Assembly: GCA_947650285.1 (NCBI GenBank)
Contig: CANTFL010001411.1
Location: forward strand, 124,001-188,000
DNA: 64,000 nt
Origin: Hyaloperonospora brassicae
Lineage: Eukaryota; Oomycota; Peronosporomycetes; Peronosporales; Peronosporaceae
Direction: 5' to 3'
Shown: positions 42,001 to 54,739 of the stretch, in pieces
Layout of the letters: the number at the start of each line of letters is the position of its first letter
How positions within the stretch are numbered: position 1 is the first letter of the stretch
Program-made: the position numbers and the translations under genes
Notes under the pieces: generated by a model
The model's input: the letters and a program-made list of their open reading frames with translations, nothing else
Databases searched by the model: none
Told to the model about the DNA's origin: nothing

Positions 42001-42199
42001 TGCTTTCACTTCGATTAATTTAGTCACTTTCTTCCATGTACTTTATGCAATATAAGCGCAGTGTTTTATCCGTCGTATCTGGATGCTTGTCATCACAGAG
42101 GTAAGGTTATTGGTGACAGTGGTGCGTGGACCAGCACTCATCTGACAGCCGCCCCATCTTTAACCAATGCTAGCGCTTCTTCTGGCGAAGTTAATCGCA

Positions 42200-45100
42200 T
42201 AACAAACCTCCGCACGATAGTTTAGATAACGGCTCTCATTTTGGTTTGTCATAGCTTTTTCACTTCACCGAGAGCCATCGCTGGCTACTACTGGTGCTCG
42301 AAGAGAGTAGTTAGTCGTCATCCACGATTGCTTCTACTTCGTATCTACCGCTCGCTTTACCTGGCTCCCAACTATCCTTTGGTAAGAGCTCTTCGTCGAA
42401 ATCGAAACGGTCGGTATCAGCTAGTCCAGTTACTAACCTCCTAGTTGGTCGTTCAACGCGATCCATGACCTTCTTCAAGCGTGACACATGTCAACCAGGG
42501 TAATATCGATACCTACTTCGGTCGGGCAACTCTTAGTCGAAAACAAAATCCTCCACTAATCGCTTCATTCGGAACGGTTTATGCCATCGATAAGGCTGCT
42601 TTTTATTCAGACTAGGCCTCATTTCTTCATGAATAGCCAGACTTTATAGCCTTCGTCGAACCTTGTCTCAAATGACGCATCTACTTCTTCATCTTGATGA
42701 CTCGCTTCTTGAATATGATCTGATCGTCTCGTTCGTGAATTGGTTCGTCGTTCTGACGGGCTCAAACTCTCTCATTGTGATTGTTGCTCGTTGGCTTTTG
42801 CGCTCACTTGGTATTCCTTCGCAAATCTGAACGCTATCTCTCGTTGTCTTTCAAACTAGCGTCGCCACATGACCGAGCTTGTTGAGTATATCACTTAGCT
42901 TACTCTGGCTGCTGTTCGCCTAATTGGCTCGGTAATAGCTTATAGTGGAGAGTGCGCGTCTCAACTATAAACTAGGTAGAATGGAGTCTCTTTTCTCGTA
43001 CAGCATCTGGCGTTATTGATCGCATCTACTAGTCGATTAGCTATGTCGTTCCAGTCTGATTAAAGAGGGTCATCGACATACACGCGCACTGTCTGTATTA
43101 TTCACTACACGATGCGTTATTGTTGTTCGTTTGCTTGGGGTCTGTAACGTAACTTAGCTCGTGCTTTAGGCTTCATCATCTCGTCGAAAAGTTGAAACAC
43201 TTCACTCATGACTCTTGAGTCTCTAACGTAACTCAGCTCGTGCTTTAGGCTTCATCATCTCGTCGAAAAGTTGAAACACTTCACTCATGACTCTTGAGTC
43301 TCTATCATGTCGAACGAGGCTGGGGGCTTCAAAACGACGGACGAGTTTGTCGTCAAATGCTTTCGAAACTGCTAATGTCCCATTTGCACCCATGGCCTTT
43401 GCAATCACGAATCCCGATGAGTGATCTTAAACTGTATTAGCACCTTGTTCCCTAATCGAGTTACTGGTTTAGGAATGACAAAATCTATTGATACCACCTT
43501 AAATGGCCGGTCGGATACGACGTTAACCGGCAAGTGGCCTCTCACGTGAAGCTCGCTCTTGCTGGTACTGCAATCTTTAATGCTTGTATGTGTTTCGTCA
43601 CATCAGCATAGAGTACGGCCCGGTAATAGTCGGACTTCACTCGATGAAGCGTACTTACGATCCCTTGGTGTCCACCTTCAACATAGTCATGGCAACATAA
43701 ATGAATCTCATCTATTAGGGTACTTGGAACTACCAATCGTGACTTTAGGTCCTCGTCCAGCAACTCCTTCGACTCGCGTCGTCGTCCTGTGTAGCAGAGT
43801 ATACCATCCTTGCTTAGTACGAAACGATCCACGATTTTTTTCACGCGGTCTACTTGTCTATGGGCCAGCTTGTCAAACTAGCCTCTAAGAAACATCTTGA
43901 GCGTTGCCCGCTTCTTTTCCTCATCTTCAGCTTTCGATATTCTTGCTCCGCGTTCGGCTTGTACGACCAGAGGGTTGATGGCTTCAATATTAGGCGGTTC
44001 TCGGCGCCTAGGCACTTTTGTCGGGCGCTTTGGTATTCGACGAGTCTCGGATCGTCGCGTGGTCTTCTAGAATTCATTCCGCATGTCTGTTTCCTTGAAC
44101 AACTCTGGCACTTAGTCGTTCTTGTCCTGGTAACTCTTCGCGCGGCTTGGTGCCCAGTTGTTCTCGGGTTGGTTTATGAGCAAATCGGATTAGTTAAGTT
44201 CTACTTCGCGTAATAAATGTAATCTTTGGAAGTTATATCTTCTTTCGACGGGGAAGAATCAACGAGTAATTTCTCTTGTATGCAGTGAAACTTCTGCAGC
44301 TCGCTCGGTTGTCCTGGGTCCTCCACCACGTGCCCCGATTTGGCTTTCGCTCTGAGGTGGCTAGCGTATCTGCGGCGGCGTTATAACGCCGTATAACGTG
44401 TAAATACCGGACAGAGTTAAACCGAACCACTAATTTTCTGTGAAGTGATAACATCCCATGCAACGAGTCTTTCTTGCATGCGATCATTCCCATGAATTGC
44501 TGGATTGCGATCCTTGAGTCATCCACAGTAACCCCAGGCACTTTGATTCTAATGCTGCGTGTGTTCTGTTATTCATTCCTGTGCACTCAGAACGATTTAC
44601 TGTCGTTACTGACAGGTATGGACCTGCAGCGATTAAAATTGTTTATTACGAAAATTGCCACAGTATCCACGATCAACCTTCAAAACCTCTGCACTTCTCT
44701 TTCTTCGCATAGCCATCGAAAGACAGTACAAAGTCAATGAATTTCGGAGGCACACGCGCATAGGGAAGCTCCGTATCTGGTCGAAAAGTCGCCAAGTGTT
44801 TGGCAGGTGGGTCAATATTTCAAAATGACTCGTCGAGGACGATAGTCAGTGTGACGGGTGCTTGCAATAATTGGGCGAAGTGCACGTAGCATTTGCTCAC
44901 TTTTTTGATCTTCAAATCATATGAGGAGAGCAATACAGTAAAGCTGGCAGCTCTTAAGTATAAAGCCTTTGACGTAAAGATCCATTCCATCGTAGATAAT
45001 CGGGTGTATACGTGGATGTCATTTCCAGCGAAAAACGTTTGCGTAATCTTCAGCAAATGAAGAAGAGCTAGCACTTTGCGCTCCGCAGGGTGGTAATTTA

Positions 45101-46732
45101 CCTCGCTCTCCTTCGACACTCGACCACAATACCAAACCGGGTGTAACAATCCGTAATTCATTTGCATAAACGTACTTTCAAACGCCCAATCATTAAAAAA
45201 CATCGCATGAACATCGGCTGTGGATACAAAATGGCGCAGAACTGAAGCTTTGACAAATTTTTGTTGTAACATAGCGAAGAAAGCGCGTACCCCGATCAGG
45301 TTTGCTTCGGAAAAGAAATCTTCTTTATTTATATGATACAATACTGCTCCATACACAGCGATGTTTTGGATGAAGCGACTGTAATAATTAATCTTTCCGA
45401 GAAACGCTTGCATACCCTTTATTGACGCGGAAATTGCCACTCAGTGAGTTTCACCAATTTTGTCGGGTCGGCTGCAATGCGTTGTGCTGTCACTTTGTGT
45501 GATAGGAAGTCTACTTGAGGCTGCACAAAGATGATCTTTGTGACGCTGATGCGAATTCGACACTCCGTGAAGCGTAACAACAACCGGTCGAGCGTCGCTA
45601 AATAGACGTCAAAGCTTTTGCCTCCAAATAAAATATCGTCCACAAACGTTTGTCCACAAACGATCGGCGGCGAAGCACTGGGAAAACTGTCGATTCATCG
45701 GTTTTGCCCGTGACAAACATCTTGCTCGCCAGATCATTGACTAGATGTTGCAACGAATCAGACTCATCGAGTTCTCGGGTAGTCGGATTCTACCTTTGTC
45801 AACGCTGATCCGTTAGCGCCAAGCTCGTTGAGCTCTGTGGTTTCATTTGCACGCTCACTCGCAGTTTCATCTTCGGCAACTTTGGCCTTGGTGTCAAAGT
45901 CTTGCCACCCATCTTTCACTGATCACATACCCCACAAACCGTTGTCGACGAGTTGTTGATATATCATGGGAGCATTATTAAACCAAAAGGCACACGCGAC
46001 CACTCGAACTGCCCAAGGTACATGCAAACAATGACACGTGACGCGCTCGTTCAGTCATCATCAACGCCCAAAATTCGCTGGCTGCATCGATGGAGCAAAA
46101 GCACAGGTAGCTATCGAGCTCGGTCAACAAATCTTCGACTAAGGGCATTGCGCTTTCCATTCTGGCCTTGATGGCGTTGACGAGTTTGTAATCGATACAG
46201 AACCGGATGTCAACGCTATTCTTCTTTGGGACGATCTCTATGGGAGATGCTGAAGGACTCCGGGAAAACGAAATTAGTCTTGCCTTCAACAATGCTTTCA
46301 GCAAGCTTACAACTTCGATAGATGGCGTAGTTTTATCCATCTGACCCGTTGGTTAACAGGATCATGACCTTGTGCGTCGATGTTACACACTACTCTATAT
46401 GCCAAGGGTGGTAGAGCTTGACTACTGGAGATCATTATTCGTTCGTGTCTCTGCAATACAATAATCAACATTGATCGATAAGTATCCGTGTGGTCGGTGC
46501 ATACCACATTGTCCCCAGTGTAATTCAGATTGTTTGCTACTAACTCTGTGAGATCCGGCAAAAAGGTGAGTTCTTTAACATTATCTACCGATGTGATGTC
46601 GCTCGCTACATACTCGAAATCTGATGTATCGATTAACGGAGGCGTCGACGGTTCATCCGTAGTCGTCGCATCGGCTACCATTAACGCACACAGGAATAGG
46701 CGATCTAGGTCGGCAAATTGTGACCCGTTTAC
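42200..46732 (-). mobile_element. Gypsy-3: dead minus-strand Ty3/gypsy element, pol part
   Basis: Read right to left, it shows RT (IEIVPKKNSVDIRFCIDYK at 46,300-45,978; MDDILFGGKSFDVYLATLD at 45,643-45,419), RT/RNase H (FLGKINYYSRFI and SEVNYHPAERKVLALLHLL at 45,440-44,820), the RNase H end (44,541-44,233), the integrase zinc finger (GGHQGIVSTLHRVKSDYYRA at 43,844-43,542), the integrase core (APSLVRHDRDSRVMSEVFQ at 43,408-43,223) and an integrase C-terminal/chromodomain-like piece (DSWEPGKASGRYEVEAIVDD) near 42,310-42,360. Frames shift and stops are frequent. An 80 bp direct repeat (about 43,141-43,300) lies within the integrase. The protease half is at 51,402-52,620, separated by copia-1. 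Confidence 0.85.
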
Positions 46733-49700
46733 TGATGAGGATTACCGGTACAATCCGAACTTAAAGCGTACTTTTTACGGGATACTTCTTACGTCGGTAA
46801 TTACCTCAGAGATGATTTGACGCGTAGGATGATTGGACGCGTGTAAATGAGGTTGATCAGATGCACCATGTGATTGGATGCAGTCTAGGGTAGGCAGAGT
46901 TAAGAATTATGAATCAATCACTTTCAAATCCTCCTTCTGACGAGAAAGTGTTCTCTGCTCCGCTGCTCAAGCCTCTTCGCTCCCTCCGGTCTTTTCCGGT
47001 CTTCTCGTCACGTCCGTGCCATACCAGCAACAGGTTATGAGCCCAAGCGCGATATCTTCTGCCGGCCACGCATCCTCCAGCTTCCTCATCGATAAGTTCG
47101 ATGGGGATATCTATTCGACTTGGAGTCGATACATGCGTGGCGTGTTTCTGACGAAGTCAGTGTAGCACGCTGTCAACCGGGAAAGCTCCACGACGTACGT
47201 GGACCCTCGGGCGCAGGACGACTACGTCAAGCCCAGCAACATCGTGTTTGGAATGATGTTGCTGCACATGGGTGCGGATTACCACCATGTGGTCGACAAC
47301 TGCGAGGAAGCGTGGGTTGCGTGGCAACGCCTGAAGGTGCTGTACGGTGGATCCCAGAAAGCGGGAAGGATCTACCTCAAGCGGCAACTTTTTAGCATGA
47401 AGATGGCTGAAGGCGATAACGTCATGCATCACTGCAACGAGGTCCTGAAGATCGCCGCCAAGCTTAGCAGCATCGGTGCGATGATGGAGGACGAGGACGT
47501 CGCGATTTGCCTGCTGCTTCGCCTCCCTTAGATTTTTGAGAACGTTGTTCTAAACTTGGAGATGAGCAGAACAGAGCTTCGTACCCCGGACGTGGTGAAG
47601 GTGCTCACGAATGAGCACGCCAAGCGCCAAGGGGAGAAGATGACAACAACAGCGACGATGGTCAAGACTGAAGATGCAGCCAAGGCCTTCAACACTGAGC
47701 GCGAACCATACAAGTGCACCTACTGTGGGAAGGTGGGACACACCGTGGATCGCTGTTGGACCAATCAGAAGAATGAAAGTCGAGGAGCCCGACGCGGCGG
47801 CAATGGTCGTGGATGCGGGGCAAACAATGTCCAGTAGAAACAATATCGTGATGAAGACAGCGACTACGATCAAGTAACATTTGCAGTTTCGTTGGAGTGT
47901 GGACTCTCAGCGAAGAAGAACGCGTCCGGAATGTGGGCCGTCGACAGTGGTGCAACACACCACATATGCCACGACAAGACCGAGTTTGCAAGCCTGAAGA
48001 AGCGCAATGACGGTGAAATCTTAGTGGCGGATGGCAACAAAGTGGCCATCAAGGGTGTTGGAACTATCTTTGAAAGGTGGTTCTGCCCGACGGTGAAGAG
48101 CGCGAAATTGAGATCAAGAACGTGTTTTACGTACCAAGCATGAACAAGAAGTTGCTTTCGGTACCGCAGATCTACAAGCACGGCAAGTTTCAAGTGGTGT
48201 TCGACGGGACCAAGATGTTTGTTGCTCGCAAAGGATCGCAACAAGTGGTGGCAACAGCAGATCTTGTGGATGGTCTTTACGGGCTTTACACAGCTCATCG
48301 ATCGGCCAATGCGACAACAAGCGGAAACTATGGTGTCGACTTATATGCGTGGATGGGACACGCTCCAGCTGATGTGCTTCGCAAAATGGTGGCGACGAAC
48401 ATGATCAAAGTTGTGAAGGTACCTCTAAATTCAAGTGGATCAAGCGCATGTCGAGGATGCCAACAAGGGAAAATGGTCCAAACCCCATTCCCACGCAACC
48501 AAGGCAAGCGCAGATACGACACATTTGAGCTACTTCACGTCGACATCTGCGGACCCATGGAGATTAATTATCTGGGTGGCAGCAAGTATCTACTGCTGAT
48601 CGTGGACGAAGCCAGTGGATGCATGAAGGGATTCTGTCTACGCGTAAAGTCTGAGAGTGAGAACCACATTACACGATACATCAAGATGGTGCAAGCGCAG
48701 TTTGGCAAAGGAGTCAAGTTCGTCCGACACGACGGAGCCCGCGAGCTCGCAACCAACTCGCTTCAAGAATTCTACAAAGACGAAGGCATTGAACAGCAGA
48801 CGACGGTTCCATATGCACACCAGACGAACGGCACAGCGGAGCGCGCCATTCGGACCATCGTCACAATCGGTCGCAGCATGCTCCACCATGCGAAGCTGGA
48901 AAAGTGCTTCTGGGCCGAAATAGGAATGACGGCAATCTATGTCAAGAACCGTCTGCCGTCGCCTAAAGTCGTGCACAAGACGCCGTTCGAATCGTCCACA
49001 ACTCCAAGCCACGTGTCAAGCTCATGCGGGTGTTCGGTTGTCAGGCTTACATACTGACACCAAAGGAGAAGCGACTCAAGTGGGATCCCAAGGTTCGCAC
49101 TGGGAAATTATTGGGATACGAAGAAGCATCCAAAGCGTATCGCGTTTATGACATCGAGGCGGGGCAGGTGGTCATCAGTCGCGATGTCAACTTTGACGAG
49201 TCCGTCTTTGGACTTTTGCCGCCAACAACCGATGAAGATGCCGATGACATTGACTTTGACTCCCTCGAGCTGGATGATGAAGCGCCGGGTCAAGCGCAGT
49301 ACAAACAAACAGGCAAGCGCACGAGTCATCCAAATGACGAAGAAGTACCAGCTCCTCCCACGCGCACAGTGCGTCAACGGCCTGGACTAGAAGAATCGAG
49401 TGCGCCAGATACTTACACGGCCCACCAAGAAAAAGAAGAAGAAGAAGAAGAAGAAGAAGAAAAGAAGAATGCTGATGCATCGACTCCGCCTGTGTTTTGG
49501 CGTGCGAGTGCGAAGGATATCGAAACAGCAGTAAACTTATCCAAGCCACCGACTTTTTAAGCTGCGGTGAACGGTCCTGATCAAGTGCATTGGCGTGAAG
49601 CCATCCAAGCGGAACTTGAGTCGATGCGACTTCGTGGAGTATTCCGCGCAGCCAAGCTGCCTAAAGGACATCGCGCCATTTGCATGAAGTGGGTCATCAA

Positions 49701-51401
49701 GATTAAGCGCAGAGCAGACGGATTAATTGAAAAGTACAAGGCGCGTCTTGTGGCAAAGGGTTTAAAGCAAAATTACGGGATCGACTACACGGAAACGTTC
49801 TAGCCCGAGGTCAAGTACGTGACGCTGCGCATGGTGATTGCAGTCGACAAGTATTTCGGATGGACCATCGATCAACTCGACGTGGTGACGGCATTCCTGT
49901 ATGGTGTCATGAAGGAACAAGTGTTCTGCGTCATCCCTGAAGGCGTGGAATTGGAGAGCTCTTTCGATTGTCTGGAATTGGTGAAGGCAATCTACGGACT
50001 AAAGCAAGCGTCGCGCGTATGGAACGAAACATTTGACTAGTTCGTGTGCGCCATTGGATTCCAAGCGTCAAGCCTCGACCCGTGTCTCTACATAAGGATT
50101 GTGATAGAAAAATGCGTGCTGCTACTGGTGTACGAGGATGACGTGTTGATCACCGGCATCTCATGCGAGCTTATTGCACGCACTAAGATCGACATGAAGA
50201 CACGATTCTAGATGACTGATAGCGGCAAGTTTGCATTCGTGCTTGGCATCGAGCTTTTGGATGGCGCAGATGGAAGCGTGACACAATGTCAGCGTCGGTA
50301 TGTCGATGACATACTCAAGCGCTTTGGCATGGATGATTGCAAGGCAGTCTCAAGTCCAGTCGACATGAGCTTTCGACTTGTCTCAAGTGATGCAGCCACT
50401 AAGGTCGATGCTCTTTTTCGCGAAGCGTTTGGTGCGTTGATGCACCTGACCACTGCAACACTACCGGACATTGCGTTCGCCGTGGTCTATGTGTCGCGGT
50501 TTATGGAGAATCCCCAAGAAGAGCACTGGGTTGCGGTCAAGCGTATACTACGATAACTACAAGGCACCAAGACGTATGGAATCCGTTACAAGTCAAACAA
50601 CAAGATCGACTTCCGTGGATATTCTGATGCGGACTGGGAAGGTGATCTTGCCGACCGCAAGTCAACTTCGGGGTGCATGTTCATGCTACTTGGTGCTCCA
50701 GTGAGTTATGGCAGCAAGAAACAGCCAAGTGTTTAGTTGTCAAAGAGTGAAGCTGAATACATCGCACTCAGCTTGGCGATTCAAGAGGGCAAGTGAATTC
50801 ATCGTCTGCTTTGTGAGATCATGATGACTGCCAACGAGGAAGGACCGGAGCTCGTCATCCGTGAAGACAATCCGTCGTGTATCAAGATGACGAAGAACCC
50901 AGTCAACCACGGCCGCGCCAAGCATATTGACATCAAGTACCATCACATCCGCGATGAAGTCAAGCGCGGTGAAGTGAAGCTCAAGTACTTCGAGACTGCG
51001 GTGATGTTGGCGGACATCATGACGAAGGGACTTCAAGGGCCACGCCACAAGGAGATGACGGCGGCTCTCGGGATTTGCGCGCGTTCGCATTGATGGGGCG
51101 TGTTTAGGGTTACCGGTAGAATCCGAACTTAGAGCGTAGTTTTTACGGGATAGTTCTTACGTCGGTAATTACCTCAGAGATGATTTGACGCGTAGGATGA
51201 TTGGACGCGTGTAAATCAGGTTGATCAGATGCACCGTGTTATTGGATGCAGTCTAGGGTAGGCAGAGTTAAGAATTATGAATCAATCACTTTCGAATCCT
51301 CCTTTTGCCGAGCAAGTGTTCTCTACCCCGCTGCTCAAGCCTCTATGGCTCCCTCCGGTCTTTTCCGGTCTTCTAGTCACGTCCGTGTAATTTCATCAAC
51401 A
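46733..51401 (+). mobile_element. Copia-1: old Ty1/copia element nested in gypsy-3
   Basis: LTRs are 46,733-47,032 and 51,101-51,401 (about 300 bp, clearly diverged from each other). The LTR is followed by GGTTATGAGCCC, complementary to the anticodon region of initiator tRNA-Met, as in half-tRNA-primed copia elements. Flanks are TTTAC and TTTCC, a probable 5 bp target duplication with one change. Inserted between the protease and RT parts of gypsy-3. Confidence 0.88.
47037..51093 (+). pseudogene. Copia-1 Gag-Pol polyprotein remnant
   Basis: The frame starts at an ATG inside the primer site. Gag pieces, a zinc knuckle ([14 protein letters not shown] at about 47,717), protease ([12 protein letters not shown]), integrase ([37 protein letters not shown]), a copia RT (MKWVIKIKRRADGLIEKYKA, VTAFLYGVMKEQVFC, YEDDVLI in place of YVDD) and RNase H (REDNPSCIKMTKN to ADIMTKGLQG) follow in order. 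Stops occur at 47,163, 47,529, 47,835, 49,558, 49,801, 50,038, 50,209 and 50,554, with shifts near 48,075 and 49,020. The element cannot make its own proteins. Confidence 0.92.
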
Positions 51402-52620
51402 TTTCCGCCTGTCGTCGTATCGTCTCCGTCCTGCAAATTGACGAGTCGACCGACCGGAACAGTTCTGGTATAAAGTTGACTATCTGCCGCGCACGACTCG
51501 TCGAGTTAATCTGAATGGCATGAGTCAATACCATTGCCATCAACCTCCGCGCATGTTGCTATACACAGTTCACTCACAAAGCAATGCTGACGGAGCTTCA
51601 TCTTATGGTCGTTGTGTCGTCCGGTAGCGTTTTATTCTTTGTATCGTGAGCACGATCCATCTCGGTAGGTGTTGATACATCTTCCATGCACTCTAGTGAT
51701 GACTCAACTCCTCTGTCAGACTAAGTTGTTCTGTCATTGTAGTCGTGAACATTCACGTCGTAATATTACAGTAGGTCGTGTGTAAGCTCGCTGCTCAACA
51801 GCAAGCGGTTGTTGACTCAACCGCTCTGCATACTGCTGTTGTTCTATCTTGAATCACCGTCCAACCGTCACGTTTTTATATGCTAACACCTGCCAGAAGT
51901 AGACTTCGTCGCAGTAGTTATGACGTAACCGTCGTCTCGCGGTAACACTTCGTGTGGTAGTTATAGCAAGACTGAATAATTTGTGCTCGAAACGAAGCGC
52001 TTTTCCTCGAGACGTTCGTCAGCCGTACTCTCGTTGCTGTTCCTTTCTTATTGTATATCACGGTCGGCACGAGTGTGGGAGGTCAACTGATCCATAGCTC
52101 ATGAGTTGATTTGCTGGGCTGTTTCCGTTGCAATTGAAACTCTTCATACAACCGGCTCTCGACATCCAATGAGCTGACCGGGCCTCCAGCGATCTTATTG
52201 CCGTATGTGGTGTCGTCGACTTCTCTCGCCGACCTCAATAGAGGCACGGCGATTTCGTCTGGAATATTGGCCGTCGCGTATAACAAGTACAGTCGGATAC
52301 CGGCTTCTATCTTGAAGTTTGTCCCGAGCATGAGATTTACCACCGCGTGATGTGGCATAATCCACAATTCAAATTCATAAACTTTCTCCCATGCTAAAAT
52401 GATCTCCACTGTTGTCTGTGCCGTGGTTATGACCGCCGACTTTCCGATTCCTTGGACATCCATTTGTTAGTCGTTCATCGTAAGCTGTCGTAATCGTAGC
52501 TTCTTAGCGAATGAGTCACTAGGGGCCGAAATATTAGCACCTGAATCCAGCAATATTTTTTTTTGTTCGTCACTGACAGCACCCATGACTAGCGCTCTCT
52601 TCCGTACACGTCGATCGAAC
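51402..52620 (-). mobile_element. Gypsy-3: protease part, split off by copia-1
   Basis: On the minus strand this part carries RRVRKRALVMGAVSDEQKKI-LLDSGANISAPSDSFAKKLR, a retroviral-type aspartic protease with the DSGAN active site near 52,535. After a TAA, QMDVQGIGKSAVITTAQTTV and LMLGTNFKIEAG (52,463-52,083) follow. It matches the position expected upstream of the RT at 46,680. Gag was not recognised further right, where other repeats begin, so the element is truncated or too decayed. Confidence 0.75.
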
Positions 52621-52816
52621 CTCCTCGACGACCACAATCCCAATCATTCTCTTATCAACAAATTCAATTCTTTCGTTACCCTTATCTTACCACACGGCTG
52701 TCTGTTTGTGTCCATCCTTGCGATCGACAAGCCTTCACCATCGTCCCAATCATCCCGTTCTATCTCCTGATCTCCACATCCTTACTCGCCAGCCCGTTGT
52801 GTATACCCCCGAAGTG

Positions 52817-53013
52817 AGAGCAAGACGCGCTTGTGTCCAACTGATCTCGATCGCTTTGTCTCAATCGTCTGACGCGCACAGTAACGACCTGTGCTCGCAC
52901 GATATCAATAGCTCTTGCCGGAAGAAAAGAGTGATATCGTCAGACGTTGAGTAAGCGCGAAATCGCTAGCACGTTTTCACATGATCCCTGTGTCTGGGCC
53001 TGCCGTGTCTAAC
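52817..53013 (+). repeat. Dispersed repeat, copy 1 (partner 63,627-63,908)
   Basis: Both copies share AGAGCAAGACG-GCGCTTGTGTCC and TAGCTCTTGCCGGAAGAAAA or CAGCTCTTGCCGG, then TGAGTAAGC-CGAAATCGCTAGC. This copy lacks about 85 bp present in the partner. Identity and order suggest fragments of one unknown repeat family. Confidence 0.8.
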
Positions 53014-53260
53014 GTCGGGACCGTGCCTGACCACATCGATGTCCGTCGCTGAGAAATGAGTCTTGATTTGGGGCCAGAAGGCACACTCTACGCAGCTGGT
53101 CAGTTTGACCTCGAGATCCGCAGCTGTACGAAGAAGGAATACGCTCTGTTGGGACTTGGTCTGTCGCATCAGGCTTAGTCTACCAGCAGTAGCAGCCGCA
53201 GTGGCAGTAGAAGTAGTATGAGAAGTAGCAGCAGTATCAGTAGCAGAGGAAATAGTAGCA

Positions 53261-53400
53261 GAGGTGTCGCAATAGTAGCAGAGGTGTCGCAATAGTAGCA
53301 GAGGTGTCGCAATAGTAGCAGAGGTGTCGCAATAGTAGCAGAGGTGTCGCAATAATAGCAGAGGTGTCGCAATAGTAGCAGAGGTGTCGCAATAGTAGCA
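53261..53400. repeat. 20 bp minisatellite, seven copies
   Basis: The unit GAGGTGTCGCAATAGTAGCA occurs at 53,261, 53,281, 53,301, 53,321, 53,341, 53,361 and 53,381, with one substitution (AATAATAGCA) in the fifth. It lies in a wider CAG/TAG-rich tract (53,180-53,470). The unit length is not a multiple of three, so it is unlikely to be coding. Confidence 0.95.
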
Positions 53401-54021
53401 ATTGTAGCAGTGGCAGTTGTAGCACTAGCACTAGCAGCAACAGTAGTAGATGCAGACGTTGTAGACGTAGCTACAATAGTCAGTGTCGGTCAACCTGGGT
53501 CTGATGCACTGGTACTCACTCGTTCGAGCCACCGCAGATGCGCTTCCGGACCAAAACCTGACTCCCAAACACGTCGTCCCGGACGGGTGCGATCTGTATT
53601 CATATTCTCAAGGACGCGTGGTCATCAGCACTGACGATCAAGACAGCACTGTTACCGATCCAAGCGCTCCTTTCAGCAGCTGAACCTACGGATCTGCAAG
53701 ACGATGAGGTGGCCACGATGTACCTCGATGACCAAACGCAGTGTCTCAGCACTGCACGCATATTGACCGGCGACGACGCCATACAGAAAGTCACGGGCGA
53801 CGATGCAGCGTTATTACGACTCATCGATACGGGCTTTCCATGGGTTCGGATGCGTAGTTTGTGTGGAGAAACGTGGCTCAGAGGAAGGGGCACGAAAAAG
53901 GACAGGTGAGGCGCATACCCTCTTCATGTTCGATACCACTATCGTTTTCGAGGCGCATACCGTCTTCATGTGCGATACCGATCTCGAACTACCCGCGAGT
54001 TATCGGACACGGCAGAAGGTG
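53401..54021. other. Spacer between minisatellite and effector 4
   Basis: Short open frames only. No domain or signal peptide was seen. A short GAGAGAGAGAG run lies at 54,042-54,052 inside the next feature. Confidence 0.4.
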
Positions 54022-54429
54022 TCACGCATACCCATTCCAAAGAGAGAGAGAGACTTTTGATTGCAAAGTGATGAGTTGTAGTGATGTTAGCATGTTACGG
54101 CTAGCTAGACTATTCCGTTGCAAGGCGTACTCTGGTTTGATGCAGTCCTTGCCAACCAGACTGATGCGTTGAAGCCAGCTTCCGGGACGATTGATCAGCT
54201 TTGCGATGAACTCGAGACCAGACTTGTCCTCTCCCGGGCCGTTCGGATCGTGCTCCCCGTCATCTCTTCGATCTTCTTTCCCCTAATTGTGTATTGGACT
54301 GGGAGCAGAGTTATAAGGATCACCTTTCATGGACGGCGTCGCGTCGACGTTCTTGGCCGTGGAGACCGCAGAGCCACTCGCGTGCAGAAAAGCAACAGCA
54401 ATGGTCACGTAAAGACCGGTGAGATGCAT
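54022..54429 (-). pseudogene. RxLR-family effector 4, broken by an in-frame TAG
   Basis: The frame starts at an ATG at 54,429 with a signal peptide of the same family (MHLTGLYVTIAVAFLHASGS, then AVSTAKNVDATPS). A TAG at 54,285-54,283 follows codon 48, after which the same frame stays open for 86 more codons to TGA at 54,022. No clear RxLR or EER remains around the stop, although a charged KEDRRDDGEHD follows it where the EER region would be. The continued openness of the frame suggests recent inactivation or a different C-terminal module. Upstream sequence resembles effectors 1-3. It belongs to block X, the duplicate of block Y. Confidence 0.65.
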
Positions 54430-54739
54430 GTCCGCTGTAGTTAGATCGATGATGGGGTTGCGATGCAGTAGAGATCCACGAGGTGCGTGGTGAATTGTGG
54501 AATGAGGTCGTGGTCTGGAACGGAAAATGAAAGAACGTGGACTGCGTCAGAGAGCGGGTCGTAAGTCACGTTTACTACCCTTGCCTTCTCTTCGTCGTCT
54601 TCTTGCGAATATATATGCTTCTCTGTTGATGCACTATCGAAGATCCCATCTCATATGTATCTCCCACACACGTTCTGGATATCGTGTGCGACATGGCACG
54701 GACCCTTCCACTTGTCCAGTGTCCCACGCAGGAAAGGCC
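54430..54739. repeat. Block X, left part (effector 4 upstream region)
   Basis: It matches 24,376-24,620 (for example GTGCGTGGTGAATTGT and GATGCAC followed by CACGTTCTGGAT-like sequence). It likely holds the effector promoter. It is cut by copia-2 at 54,740 and continues at 59,549. Confidence 0.75.

Noticed and set aside
52966..53440. Leucine/tyrosine-repeat ORFs over the minisatellite; also the idea of a CRISPR array
   Set aside because: The frames are by-products of the 20 bp repeat. There are no spacers between units and the genome is eukaryotic.
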